Both the position numbers and the translations under genes were made by a program. Below, piece after piece: positions 27,610-39,000 of a stretch of DNA of 64,000 nucleotides (position 1 is its first letter; each line of letters starts with the position of its first letter). Source of the DNA: Ciona intestinalis (Eukaryota > Chordata > Ascidiacea > Phlebobranchia > Cionidae); NCBI RefSeq assembly GCF_000224145.3, contig NC_020179.2:4435417-4499416 (forward strand), read 5' to 3'. The notes beneath the pieces were generated by a model that did no database searches, was not told the DNA's origin, and worked only from the letters and a program-made list of their open reading frames with translations.

Positions 27610-29127
27610 ATGAGTCGTATTTTACATTTGACTCGCTCCTCTGAAAAGGTGTACGAGTGTTCAAAATGCGGCCTAATGTTCAAACGCATGTCAAGCTTAA
27701 AAAGTCACGAAAAGTTGGTTCACGGTGATGGCGATTTCGCTGTGGACGCTTACTGTAATGTCGAACCCGAGTTAAAATTAAATATTGAGAAAGAAAATAA
27801 GAAAACTGTAAAAAATAAAAGAAATAAAGAAAATATAAAAACTAAAAAAAATGAGAGAATTGTAGAAAGTAAAATAACTGTAAAAAGGGACAAAAATCTG
27901 TTTCGAAAACCGTCAAAACGAGAAGCTGTTTCTGGTAAATCCTTATTTGAATGCGAATACTGTGATAAAGCTTATACTAGAAAAGATCATAAAACAAGAC
28001 ACCAAAAAAAAGTTCACGGTATTATGCCTACACCACAGGTGAAAACAAAAATGATCCGAAAATGCAATTATTGCGAACGAACGTTTACAAAGTTGGATCA
28101 ATTTCGAATTCATGAACGAACGCACACAGGTGAGAGACCATATGTGTGCCAGCATTGTTCCGTTGCATTCATGTCAAGGAATAATCTTACAAGACATGAG
28201 AGAAGACACGGAGAGAAGGAATTTGAATGTGATTTATGCGGGAAGAAGTATTTCGAGAAATCAAGTTTGATAACTCATATGAAAACACATAGCAAGGGCA
28301 AACTGGATCTCAAACATCCGTGTACAATATGTGATAAAAGGTTTAACTGCAACAGTAGGCTTGTAATTCATATGCGAACTCACACAGGCGAGAAGCCTTT
28401 TGTTTGTAATGTTTGCGATCTTGCATTTATTGCAAAGTATCGTCTGCAACGACATTTGCAGCTGCATACAGATAACTTGTACGAGTGCTCAGTGTGCAAT
28501 AAAACGTTTAATATGTTCCGGTATCTACAACGACACATGGCAGTTCATTTAAAAGATAAACCGTTCGAATGTCATGTTTGTGGTAAAAGATATAAATCAT
28601 TAAAGTCTAAACAAGAACATGTTAAACTGCAACACTTATTAAAAATATTGTGCACCAGTTGTGATAAAAGTTATTACAAAAAATTCTTGTATCTCAACTA
28701 TGAAACTGGACAAGGTTACACATGCGTGTACTGCATTAGAAAAGCCGCACACAAAGATACCAAAGACCCAAAACCAAGATACGAATTCTTCTGTGAGTAC
28801 GAAGGCTGCCCTAAAAGCTTTAAATATTTCCAAAGTTTAAAGCAGCATCTTCTAATCCACACCGGGAAGAACTTGTTTGAGTGCCAGCGTTGCGACAAGA
28901 AGTTTGCTAAAAAATATCACCTCAAGGAGCACGAGTGGACCCACTCAGGGTACCGACCTTACAAATGTGATCAATGTCCCAAGACATATTCACGCAACAG
29001 TCACCTAAACCACCACAAACTCTCCCATGCTGGTGTTAAACCTCATCAATGCAATGAATGTGGGAGAAAATTTTTACGCAAACAAACATTAAACAGCCAT
29101 AAACGAACACATATTGTTATTGAGTAA
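27610..29127 (+). CDS. C2H2 zinc-finger protein with about 13 fingers (intronless)
   Basis: A 505-residue frame. Finger 1 (YECSKCGLMFKRMSSLKSHEKLVHG) lies near residues 14-38. A lysine-rich, probably disordered linker (about 52-105; NKKTVKNKRNKENIKTKKN) follows, then twelve more fingers. Several linkers are the canonical TGE[KR]P type (HTGERPY, HTGEKPF), which favours DNA binding. Between fingers 9 and 10 there is a Cys-rich insert (CTSCDKSYYKKF...CVYC) that looks like a degenerate finger. One finger has the longer CxxxxC spacing (CEYEGCPKSF). No KRAB, BTB or SET domain is present. It is probably a nuclear DNA-binding protein. I cannot assign an orthologue, since animals have many polydactyl C2H2 proteins. 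Confidence 0.9.
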   Translation: MSRILHLTRSSEKVYECSKCGLMFKRMSSLKSHEKLVHGDGDFAVDAYCNVEPELKLNIEKENKKTVKNKRNKENIKTKKNERIVESKITVKRDKNLFRKPSKREAVSGKSLFECEYCDKAYTRKDHKTRHQKKVHGIMPTPQVKTKMIRKCNYCERTFTKLDQFRIHERTHTGERPYVCQHCSVAFMSRNNLTRHERRHGEKEFECDLCGKKYFEKSSLITHMKTHSKGKLDLKHPCTICDKRFNCNSRLVIHMRTHTGEKPFVCNVCDLAFIAKYRLQRHLQLHTDNLYECSVCNKTFNMFRYLQRHMAVHLKDKPFECHVCGKRYKSLKSKQEHVKLQHLLKILCTSCDKSYYKKFLYLNYETGQGYTCVYCIRKAAHKDTKDPKPRYEFFCEYEGCPKSFKYFQSLKQHLLIHTGKNLFECQRCDKKFAKKYHLKEHEWTHSGYRPYKCDQCPKTYSRNSHLNHHKLSHAGVKPHQCNECGRKFLRKQTLNSHKRTHIVIE

Positions 29128-29419
29128 TCATGTGCCGTTCTTTTCTACTTTACGTATCCCTTTCATTTTAACTTATACAATCAGGAAAAAAAGTGAAATC
29201 TGTTTTCACAGCAATGTGATGTTTTGTTATTTTGTTTAAAAAACTTTAAAATAATTTGTTCTGTAAAATAGGCCAACTGTTGCCTACATATCATGTCCGC
29301 TGCCATGTCTCACTATTACAGAACCTTCGTTATAGTTAAACTGTACATAATGTTTGCATTGAATTTTTTCGGTGTTAAATCTTGTGTTTACTTTGTTTAT
29401 AGAAATAAGATAAAACAAA
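29128..29419. other. Short intergenic interval
   Basis: 292 bp between the zinc-finger stop and the POMP start on the same strand. A weak ~97-bp remnant ('aaaataggccaactgttgcc') sits near 29265. Nothing else was recognised. The interval is too long for a tight operon-type spacing. Confidence 0.5.
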
Positions 29420-30802
29420 ATGATCCGAGGGGATAAATTTGAAACGAAACAATTTTCCACGGAGGCTGATACTGAATATGGAGTTACAAGCTCATTAAGA
29501 TCCGGGTATGAATGAAACTTATTTAACCTTGGATGAAGGGGCAACAGCAGTCGTTATAACACAGGTGTTCTGTTTCATACACCTCGTCCTCGGGTACAAT
29601 TTACCACGTATGTAACTTTTTTATCCTCGCATGGCGGGGCAACTACAGTCGTTATAACACGAGTGTTCTGTTTCATATACCTTGGTTCGTTTAGAAGTTA
29701 CCACAAATGTAACTTTGTGTGTAATTAATTTACTGTATAGATGACAATTGGGACTACCCATTAATGACAACTGGGTTGGAGCAATTGCCACCAAGTTTCT
29801 TGCTCAAGAACACATATGTTCACAGTGATGACATAACTTACCTACAGTTACTGACATACCTTCTTTTTAATCCAGGTTAGGAAACGTACGAAGTAACTTT
29901 GTGTCATCCCATCCGCTGGAGAAATCTGAAAGAGAATACGATGACAAGATGAAACAAATGAATTTTAACATGCTTCGTAATTCACAGGTATTTACATTAA
30001 CTTATTCATACAATTATTAACAAGGCATTTTAAACTGTGTGTAACTTTCACTAATTGTTTTTGATGAAAAAGTTACTGCACACGTTATGTGAAAAATGAG
30101 TTCTGCTGTATTTGGCGTGCCGTCGACTGGTCCATAGCCATAGGATTCATGGGACAGTAGTTATAACATGGGTATTCTGTTTCATACACAAAGTTTCCGC
30201 TTGTGGTCTTTAGCTCTATTCATATTGTTCATTTAAAGAATTATTTCATACACGACAAATTGCCACAAATATAACTTTGTGGGTCTTTTTTAATGTTCTG
30301 TGAACAGTACCAAGTGCGCAACGCCTTTAAACCCCCCCCCCCCCACTTTATCCCAGGGCATCCACGCTCCACTTCGCAAACAAATGGAACTTACCGCGAT
30401 AAACAAAGCAACAACCCGTCTACCTTTCCTACCAACTTCAAATCTTTCACAAGATATTCTCAACGGAAACGACGCTTGCATTTCAATCCAAGATAATTTC
30501 TGTACGTTGATAATTTTTAAAGTTTTCTCTTGTTAACACAAAATGTTCATATACAATGTGAGGGTAATGCACCAACTTTGGTCTAAATCTCTGGTCCCAT
30601 GGCGTACTCACTGTAGGACCTCACCTATAGAATATGCATATATATTGTTCTAAATCTCAGGTCCAATAACATTCCATAATACCTTGCTGTTAAGAAATCC
30701 ACAAACTTTATCATAAACTATTTTCCAGCTCATGAAGACAGCGAGATCATGGGCGACCCTCATCTAATGATGGAACATAAGCTTGGGTTGAAACCTTTAT
30801 AG
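29420..30802 (+). CDS. POMP: Proteasome maturation protein (POMP/UMP1)
   Basis: Four exons, 29420-29505, 29876-29987, 30357-30501 and 30729-30802, with GT-AG borders and consistent phases, encode 138 residues (human 141). Family hallmarks are SSHPLEKSEREYDDKMKQMNF (human PSHPLELSEKNF...DKMNF), HAPLRKQMEL, RLPFLPTSNLSQDILNGND and the conserved end MGDPHLMMEHKLGL. POMP chaperones 20S proteasome assembly on ER-associated half-proteasomes and is the first substrate degraded by the finished particle. A run of 13 Cs lies in the polypyrimidine tract before exon 3, a likely slippage or polymorphism site. An AATAAA at 30860 lies 58 bp past the stop and is a good poly(A) signal. Intron 1 holds a SINE body on the opposite strand (about 29520-29835). 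Confidence 0.96.
29520..29835 (-). mobile_element. 5'-truncated SINE in POMP intron 1
   Basis: Two tail modules and a body with 'gacaactgggttggagcaattgcc' and TTTCTTGCTCAAGAACACAT, matching the body of the full-length copy at 1081-1382. The tRNA head is missing. Confidence 0.7.
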
Positions 30803-32040
30803 AAAGTTACCATGTGATGATGTAGCTGGAAGTTCATGCTTTGTATTGAAAACTTGTGAAATAAAGTTCCTGTCGAACTACATATGACACTTGCTGCATG
30901 TTATATCTGTTAGAAATAAATTGACAAACCAACCGTAGTTTTTAATAATATAGGACAGCATATTACCTTCAGTGGGCCTTGAACACGTATTCATTTGGTT
31001 AAAGGAAACACACCGAGTTATAGCCACCAGTAAGCTCCTGAATCCAGTTATATCCATCGTAGTCATCACAGTGAGGCTTGAACCCAGTATCACATGGTAT
31101 ACTATGTAGTTCGAAAAACGATTCCCATTACAAAACGACTCCCATTCTTTGGCAAACTAAATCGCTTTGAATCGTAGCTAAAAGAGGCAGTGAGCGTCAA
31201 ACCACACATTGCATCGTAGCTACCACAGTGAGCTGTAAACCAGTTACAAACACACTGAATCATAACTTTAAAGCACTAGTGAGCCTCGAACCAGTTAGCT
31301 AACTGGTGCATTTAGTTACGATTCAGTACTTTTTTACAAGACACACTGGATCATAGCCACCCCTAGTCGTTATCATGACCGAAGAAACAAAATAAATATC
31401 ATTCATTCATACATAGAACGTACAGTAAACAAACAAATCTATTTTTACACAACTTTATTTTATTACATATTGCAAACCAATAGTCGCAATAGTAGTCGAC
31501 ACCAGCGAAACACAAATGTCATGAAACAAACATGGTATAAAAACATCCCAGAAGTTCAAGTCCAACAAAAAAAAGTTTCAATACAAGAACAGTAAGAAAT
31601 ATTTTGAATGTTTTGAAATTCTGCACAACAAGTTTAACTTTGGATATTTTTATCATGATTCAACCGATTTTATATATTTTTCTTTTCAGCAAGCATGTGT
31701 ATTGCACAGAATGGGAATCGTTTTGTAAAAAAATACAATCAGTTAAAGGTGCATATTAATTCCCTGCAATTTTCCACTGCTTGTACATTGTGTTGGCAGT
31801 TTGACAGCAGTTGGCAGTAGTGTGTACCATCCTAGCATTTCATTCAAAAGTTAAAACTAATTAAATTATCCAACAATACTTCCCACTTTCCTGGTATTAT
31901 AATGAAATGTAAAAAGGTAAAACAATTCTCTTTTATACCAAACTCGGGGGGAGCTAGCCCTGTATTAAAACCTTACAGACCTAGTAACATCACAGCCACC
32001 TTAACCATTAAGGTACATGCCCAAGTCAAGGCACGAGAGG
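30803..32040. other. Intergenic between convergent POMP and PAN3
   Basis: Contains the POMP poly(A) signal, then (about 31000-31350) several degenerate repeats of 'cacagtgagcctcgaaccagttac'-type sequence that faintly resemble a tRNA B box. The part from 31851 belongs to duplicated block 2. No gene is supported. Confidence 0.55.
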
Positions 32041-33024
32041 CTACGCAACGCTGGCGTTTGTAAGTTCCTGAAAACATTTTTCGAAAGCTTTTTTGAGCTC
32101 TGCGTACGAGACAACGAGCACGTTCTGCTCGTCACGGGACATGAGGCAAAGTTTCTCTGGAACTCCAGCGTCAAGCTGGAAAATAAATCGGTTTGAATGA
32201 AAATGTAACTTATTTAACCACGCATGGCGGGGCACTGACAGTCTTTATGAATACAGTTGTTCTGTTTCATACACAAACTCTGGCCTAAAGCAAAGGTCCC
32301 ATAGCATGCCACATAGGACCTCACCCATGTAGAACACATTAATACACCACATACCTTATTCAAACACTGCACAATATGCGCCATATCAACCCATGGAGCC
32401 CCCGTCTCTGTGACTTGATGGAAAAGATGATCACGGAAGAGTTTAAGAAGATAGCGATCCCCCGTCTCTGACCAAGTCGCCTCCATCCCAAACTCCGGTC
32501 GCTCGTTGATCACGCCGAGCTTCGACAACATCCGGAACAAACGACCGTTTTCCACCTCCTGGTGATCATATGATGCAGATGAGTTTAACTTATTTATCCT
32601 CGCATGGCGGACAACTACAGCCGTTATAACACAGGTGTTCTGTTTCATACACCTCGTGCCTGCTTACAAGTTACCATGTATGTAACTTTGTGAGCTTTTT
32701 GGAGGGTTATATTAAACTTGACAGTCAGCATGAGGTGTTAAAAGTGGACAATAAGCATGAGGTATACAAACCTTGGCCATTTCATTCTCAATAACGTCGC
32801 ATCTCAACAACGCAGCATCAAGCTGGGTGTAGAACCTCGCACCAATCATTGGCATTATGTCGTTTACATTATGTGGGCGTTGTTGTGGAGTGAGGAGGTA
32901 CCTTGGTAGAACATAAGTATCATGTCTGTTAATGCGGCAGTTATACAAGCATTGAAAATACTGAAGTTTAGATAGTGCTGGTGAAGAGTTTCTAAATACA
33001 AAGACTTTTAGCGAAATTGTTCAA
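31851..33024. repeat. Duplicated block 2, copy a (last three PAN3 exons)
   Basis: Near-identical to 33075-34401 and terminates at a 50-N gap. It includes PAN3 terminal exons at 32901-32772, 32558-32355 and 32175-32041, which encode the same residues as the other copy. It most likely represents the second allele. Confidence 0.88.
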
Positions 33025-36000
33025 NNNNNNNNNNNNNNNNNNNNNNNNNNNNNNNNNNNNNNNNNNNNNNNNNNTTAAAACTAATTAAATTATCCAACAA
33101 TACTTCCCACTTTCCTGGTATTATAATGAAATGTAAAAAGGTAAAACAATTCTCTTTTATACCAAACTCGGGGGGAGCTAGCCCTGTATTAAAACCTTAC
33201 AGACCTAGTAACATCATAGCCACCTTAACCATTAAGGTACATGCCCAAGTCAAGGCACGAGAGGCTACGCAACGCTGGCGTTTGTAAGTTCCTGAAAACA
33301 TTTTTCGAAAGCTTTTTTGAGCTCTGCGTACGAGACAACGAGCACGTTCTGCTCGTCACGGGACATGAGGCAAAGTTTCTCCGGAACTCCAGCGTCAAGC
33401 TGGAAAATTAATCGGTTTGAATGAAAATGTAACTTTCTTAACCTTGCGTGGCGGGGCAACACAATCTTTATTGCACGGATGTTCTGTTTCATACACCTCG
33501 TCCTCGCTTACAACTTACCAAGTATGTAACTTATATATCCTCGCATGGGGGGGGCACTGACAGTCTTTAAGAATACAGGTGTTCTGTTTCATACACCAAC
33601 TGTGGCCTAAAGCAAAGGTCCCATAGCATGCCACATAGGACCTCACCCATGTAGAACACATTAATACACCACATACCTTATTCAAACACTGCACAATATG
33701 CGCCATATCAACCCATGGAGCCCCCGTCTCAGTGACTTGATGGAAAAGATGATCACGGAAGAGTTTAAGAAGATAACGATCCCCCGTCTCTGACCAAGTC
33801 GCCTCCATCCCAAACTCTGGTCGCTCGTTGATCACGCCGAGCTTCGACAACATCCGGAACAAACGACCGTTTTCCACCTCCTGGTGATCGTATGATGAAG
33901 ATTAATTTAACTTATTTATCCTCGCATGGCGAGGCAGCGACAGTTCTTATAACACTGGTGTTCTGTTTCATACACCTCATACCTGCTTACAAGTTACCAT
34001 GTATGTAACTTTGTGAGCGTTTTGGGGGTTGTATTAAACTGGACAGTAAGCATAAAGTGTTATAACTCGACAGGGAGCATAAGGTGTCATAACCTGACAG
34101 CGAGCATAAGGTGTTAAAAGTTGACAATAAGCATGAGGTATACAAACCTTGGCCATTTCATTCTCAATAACGTCGCATCTCAACAACGCAGCATCAAGCT
34201 GGGTGTAAAACCTCGCACCAATCATTGGCATTATGTCGTTTACATTATGTGGGCGTTGTTGTGGAGTGAGGAGGTACCTTGGTAGAACATAAGTATCATG
34301 TCTGTTAATGTGGCAGTTATACAAGCATTGAAAATTACTGAAGTTTAGATAGTGCTGGTGAAGAGTTTCTAAATAAAGTAACTTTTGACAAAATTATCCA
34401 AAAATTGTGTGATAAGGTTTAGCAAAATTGTATGTTATGTTATTCAGCCAATCCTGGCCTAAATCCCAGGTCCCATGGTACGTTTTGATATAGTACCTCA
34501 CCTATATAGAATACAACATGCTGTATTCTATATGGGTGAGGTCCAACAGTGAGCCACACCTGGGGATCAGATACATACGCCTATTTACCCCATAACTGCA
34601 TGACCTTATACAAACCAACCCACATAATAAGATTCTTTAAATCATTGGAATAATTCATCACAACAAGTTCAATAGATTTAGGAAAGTTGTCTCTTTGTAT
34701 CGAACTCACTGAGTTGCAAGCCAATGCTAGAACCACCTGTGATGTAATGAGACTTTATTACTGAATATTCTGTTTCATACACTTTGTGACTGCTTTCGAG
34801 TTACGACATATGCAACCTATTTATCCTCGCATGGTAGGGCAACGACAGTTGTTATAACACGGGTTTTCCGTTTTATACACCTCATGCCCGCTTACCAGTT
34901 ACCACGTATGTAACTTTGTGGGTGATTGTTTTCTGCATGGCTGAGAATTTAGACAACCCATTAGTGACCACTGGGTTGAATTAATTGCTGATAAGGGTTT
35001 TGCGCAAGGACACAGTATCGAGCATATAACCCGGTTATTTTGGTTCGATGTAAGCAGTCTCACCACTGGGCCACATCATTGGCAATATGAAGGCCAGTTT
35101 GTTATACTTACAAGCATGAAGCTTGTCTTTACATATGATTGGTATATAAAGCTTGGTACTTGCAACACTCACTCTTGTCTCATCTAACACTGAGGATGGT
35201 TAAAGTTGATTAACTGAAACTGCACCATCCTCAGTGTTAGATGAGACAAGAGTGAGTGTTACATAAACACCACTACACACCCACTACCTTTCCGAGAGCC
35301 ACCATGTCCTCCTGTTGATATTGTTGCATATGAGCGCGTGGATTGGAATGTGAGTTATCGTAACCAAGTACATCAAATATTCCGACTCCATTTATTCGAA
35401 CTCTATCGTGAATATATAATGTTGTTATCATGCTGTTGTGCATTTATTATATAAAGTATTCCGGCATAAAAACAACTATATTCATGTTCATGTATAACCT
35501 TGAATTGGTTGCACTGCACCACTTTTCACTAGTGTTTATATAAGTTAGGTGTATTTGATTGACAGTAATTTTGATAGCTAGTTTTACAGTCAACAAAACA
35601 AAAAAACAATCCCCACAAAACTATAATCATGAATTATATACATTACAAAGTGAGTAAGTGACCCCCTAGTACCTTGATTTATCCGTGATAATGATCTTGG
35701 TAGGGTCCACCACTCTACAAGCGAGACCAGCTGTGTGTATGCAACGTAACGCAGAGGTTAGCTGAACTATGTACGTCCATATTAAACTTTCGGGGAGAAG
35801 GCCTGGAAAGATGGGTTGTACAAGTAAGAATAATGTTATTTAACAAGTATGTATTCTGGTGCATTCAATAACTTTTATGTAGATCTAAGATTTAGACCAG
35901 AGTTGGCTCATTACCCCAACATTGTATATACACATTCTATTCTGTATGGGTGAGGTCTCATGGGACCTGGGATTTATGGCAGAGTCCACTGACTGATAAA

Positions 36001-39000
36001 TAAATGAACATATTGGCTGAAACCAGAGTAGACTGATCAAGTTGAAATCAATCACAGAAAACCAGAACAAACCGGTTCAAACCTGCATTCTGTCTTGCAG
36101 TTCCACCATTCCATTTCTTCGATGCATAATTATTGTTGGGGTTTTGGAAATGTCGTGACATCATTGTTTCTGCACCGGCGTGGTAATCGTGCGCGAAGAT
36201 TAAAGCTGGGGGTACATGTATGTGTAATATAACATATATTAACAATCAACATATACCTTATACTCACGGCACTATAAACAGAGATATCTTATAATGCTCC
36301 ACTTACAATGTTCACCGAATGCTTTGGAAGTAACCACCTCCCTCAGTTGAACAACGTTAGCATGTTGTAGTTTCTTCCACATTTCAACAAGAACCATGCA
36401 CTTCTCGTTTACTTGCCGAAAGCCTGGGAGTTACAAACTAAATGTAAGCCTAGTTTTGTAAGATTTTTGAAACACTTATACCCATAAACCATTGAGTATG
36501 TGAGCATGTCGTATATGCTGTAATTGATAATGGGACAACTCTGGCCTAAAGTGCTGTTTTGTAACATTTAATGATGCTGGTACTTAGTAATACAACATTA
36601 AGTTAGGTTTATGCAATAACTGGGTTAATCTACAAATTCTGGCGAAATTCGAAGGACCTAAACCCGGTCTTAGGATCTTTTCTATATATTTACTGTGTCA
36701 GGTTTGGCCTATATCCAAGGGCCCATACCTCACCATATATTTTGTGTATAAGAGGTCCCTGAGGACATAGGATTTAGATCATAATTGGCCCATTAGGATT
36801 TTAATCATATATTATATATTTATATCTAACCGTGAATCCTCCTTAAACAATAGGGCAAACCATCCTTGTACTTGATAGCTTTATAACATGAAGTTACAAA
36901 ACCATAAGTGCTTGACTTCTGTAGTGGATTCTCAGGGGTGGCTTCTAATGGAAACAAACTATGATAGTTGTCGACTTCCGCTGGAACACCTGGGGTGGAT
37001 GGACAGGGTTAATGGTGCATGTTAAACAATTCTTGTATTTGTAACAAATATATATTGTGTTTAAATAGTGCATTTGCTACCGAACATACACTGATATAAT
37101 GTAAGTAACTTATAACCATAAATGTTTGTGGCTCAGTGGTTAGGTGTTTGCATGGTAAATTAAAGATACCAGGTTTAATGCTCGATACTGCTACCATTGA
37201 CAGCATACGCGTCAATAAGCAACACACTTAACAGACATTGCTTTAACTCAGTGACCACTAATGGGTTGTAGCATCCTGGGTGTTTGGGTAATAGGATTTA
37301 GGTCAAAGTTAGCTCATTACCTCAACATTGTATATGCACATTCTATTCTATATGTGTGGGGTTCTACAGTGAAACATGCTATGAAACATGATAATGAAAT
37401 CAGCGTTGGCCCATCACCCAACCAGGATGCTATTGCCTATTACAACAGATATTTTTTAAGGGATTTTTTCCGGACTGTACATTTTGAAAGTTCAATGTTT
37501 TGCAGTTTTTTTTGTAAAATATTTATTCAAGTTATACAAGCCATCAATGATGTTGCTGTTATACTTACTTGGGTCTTGCTCTGTGTCCACAGTTAGCATG
37601 GTGAGCGCGTGCTTCTGTAAGATGGCTTGTCTCAATTCATTAGCCATGAAAAAGGAGGGAGCGTTGGCTTTAAGTGACATGTACTCGATGTTGGGTGGCG
37701 TGCCGGGGAAGACGTGGAACGGGGGCATCACCTAGTGGGGGGGCATGGAGACCTTAATTAATACATTTAATGTATAATATTAATACATACTGCATTGTTG
37801 GTTTAGCAGCTATGTGTTTTGTTTGACACTTTTCTGTATTATTCTACATTCTACAGCTGAGTAATTTTTTAGCACATTTCATATTGGTGAGGTCCCACGG
37901 CAAGGCACGATGGGGTAAACAAGATTTAGGCCACAGTTGCCCATTATCCCAAAATATTGATATATTTCTAGAGAGGACTTTAAAATAGTCCCATCCTAAA
38001 GAGTGAAAAAAAAGACCATGCGTTACATTTTTACTCCATATCTATATACCTAAACCGAACCTACCACAGGTAAATTTGGCCTTGTTGTATTCTGTGTGAA
38101 GAAATAAGTGGTTCCCCCGTTCTCCTGGGCCATTGGTGGGGCTATGTCTTCCGTTGGGGGGAGATCTGGGGCAATAGGGGTGATAATTGGGGTGTAGGGT
38201 TAGGAAGATATAGAATACATGTAAGATGTATTGAGAGGGTGGCAGAAAAATGTGGGATCTGCAGTTAGGGAAATCTGGGGTTATGAGTCATTATACTAAC
38301 GCTATATGGTTGTCGCACTAAAGCTGACAAAGTAATGAAACTGGTGCTTTGAAAAAGTTTCATAAGAGCCTCTATGTAGGCACCTATAGGTAGGAGTTTA
38401 AATTGTTAACTTTAAATTCAATGACGACTATTATTTTAACCCCAATATCCAAGTGCAGACTAAATATCCCCAACGACCTTTTTAACACAGTGTTCCTCAC
38501 CACAATTTACCATGCAACAAAGACATATAAATAAACCACATGGAAGTAAAAAATCGAATGAAGTTCGGGCAGCTTATTCGTTCATATAACACAAAAACAT
38601 TTTTAGGTTAAAATTCAAAGTTATGTTGCTTAATTATTTTAAGAAAAACCTAAAGTGCAAAAAATAACCATGTAGGGAATTATTGCATGAACAAACAAAC
38701 CAGCTTACCCATTATCATGTTTGCACCCATAGCTGGCGAGGACCTGTGATTGGCCAATCTTCTTGTTAGTAGTGGAGATGTGCGCTCAGGCGTAGCATGG
38801 CTGGTTGCTAACGACTCCATCGGTTGCCGCGGGAACGGGGACGAAGTACCAGGCGTCGAGAACCCTAACATAGATATCTTAATGAATCAAAACATAGATA
38901 TCATATATTCTGTTACTTCTACTACTGAGATTAATGTGATATATACTTGTTTGGTTCCCCAGCAAAAAACAAATAATATTTTTTCAATATAGCATACATT

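Noticed and set aside
31000-31350. Possible tRNA genes or SINE heads ('gagcctcgaacc' segments)
   Set aside because: Only isolated B-box-like pieces; no cloverleaf could be drawn by eye.
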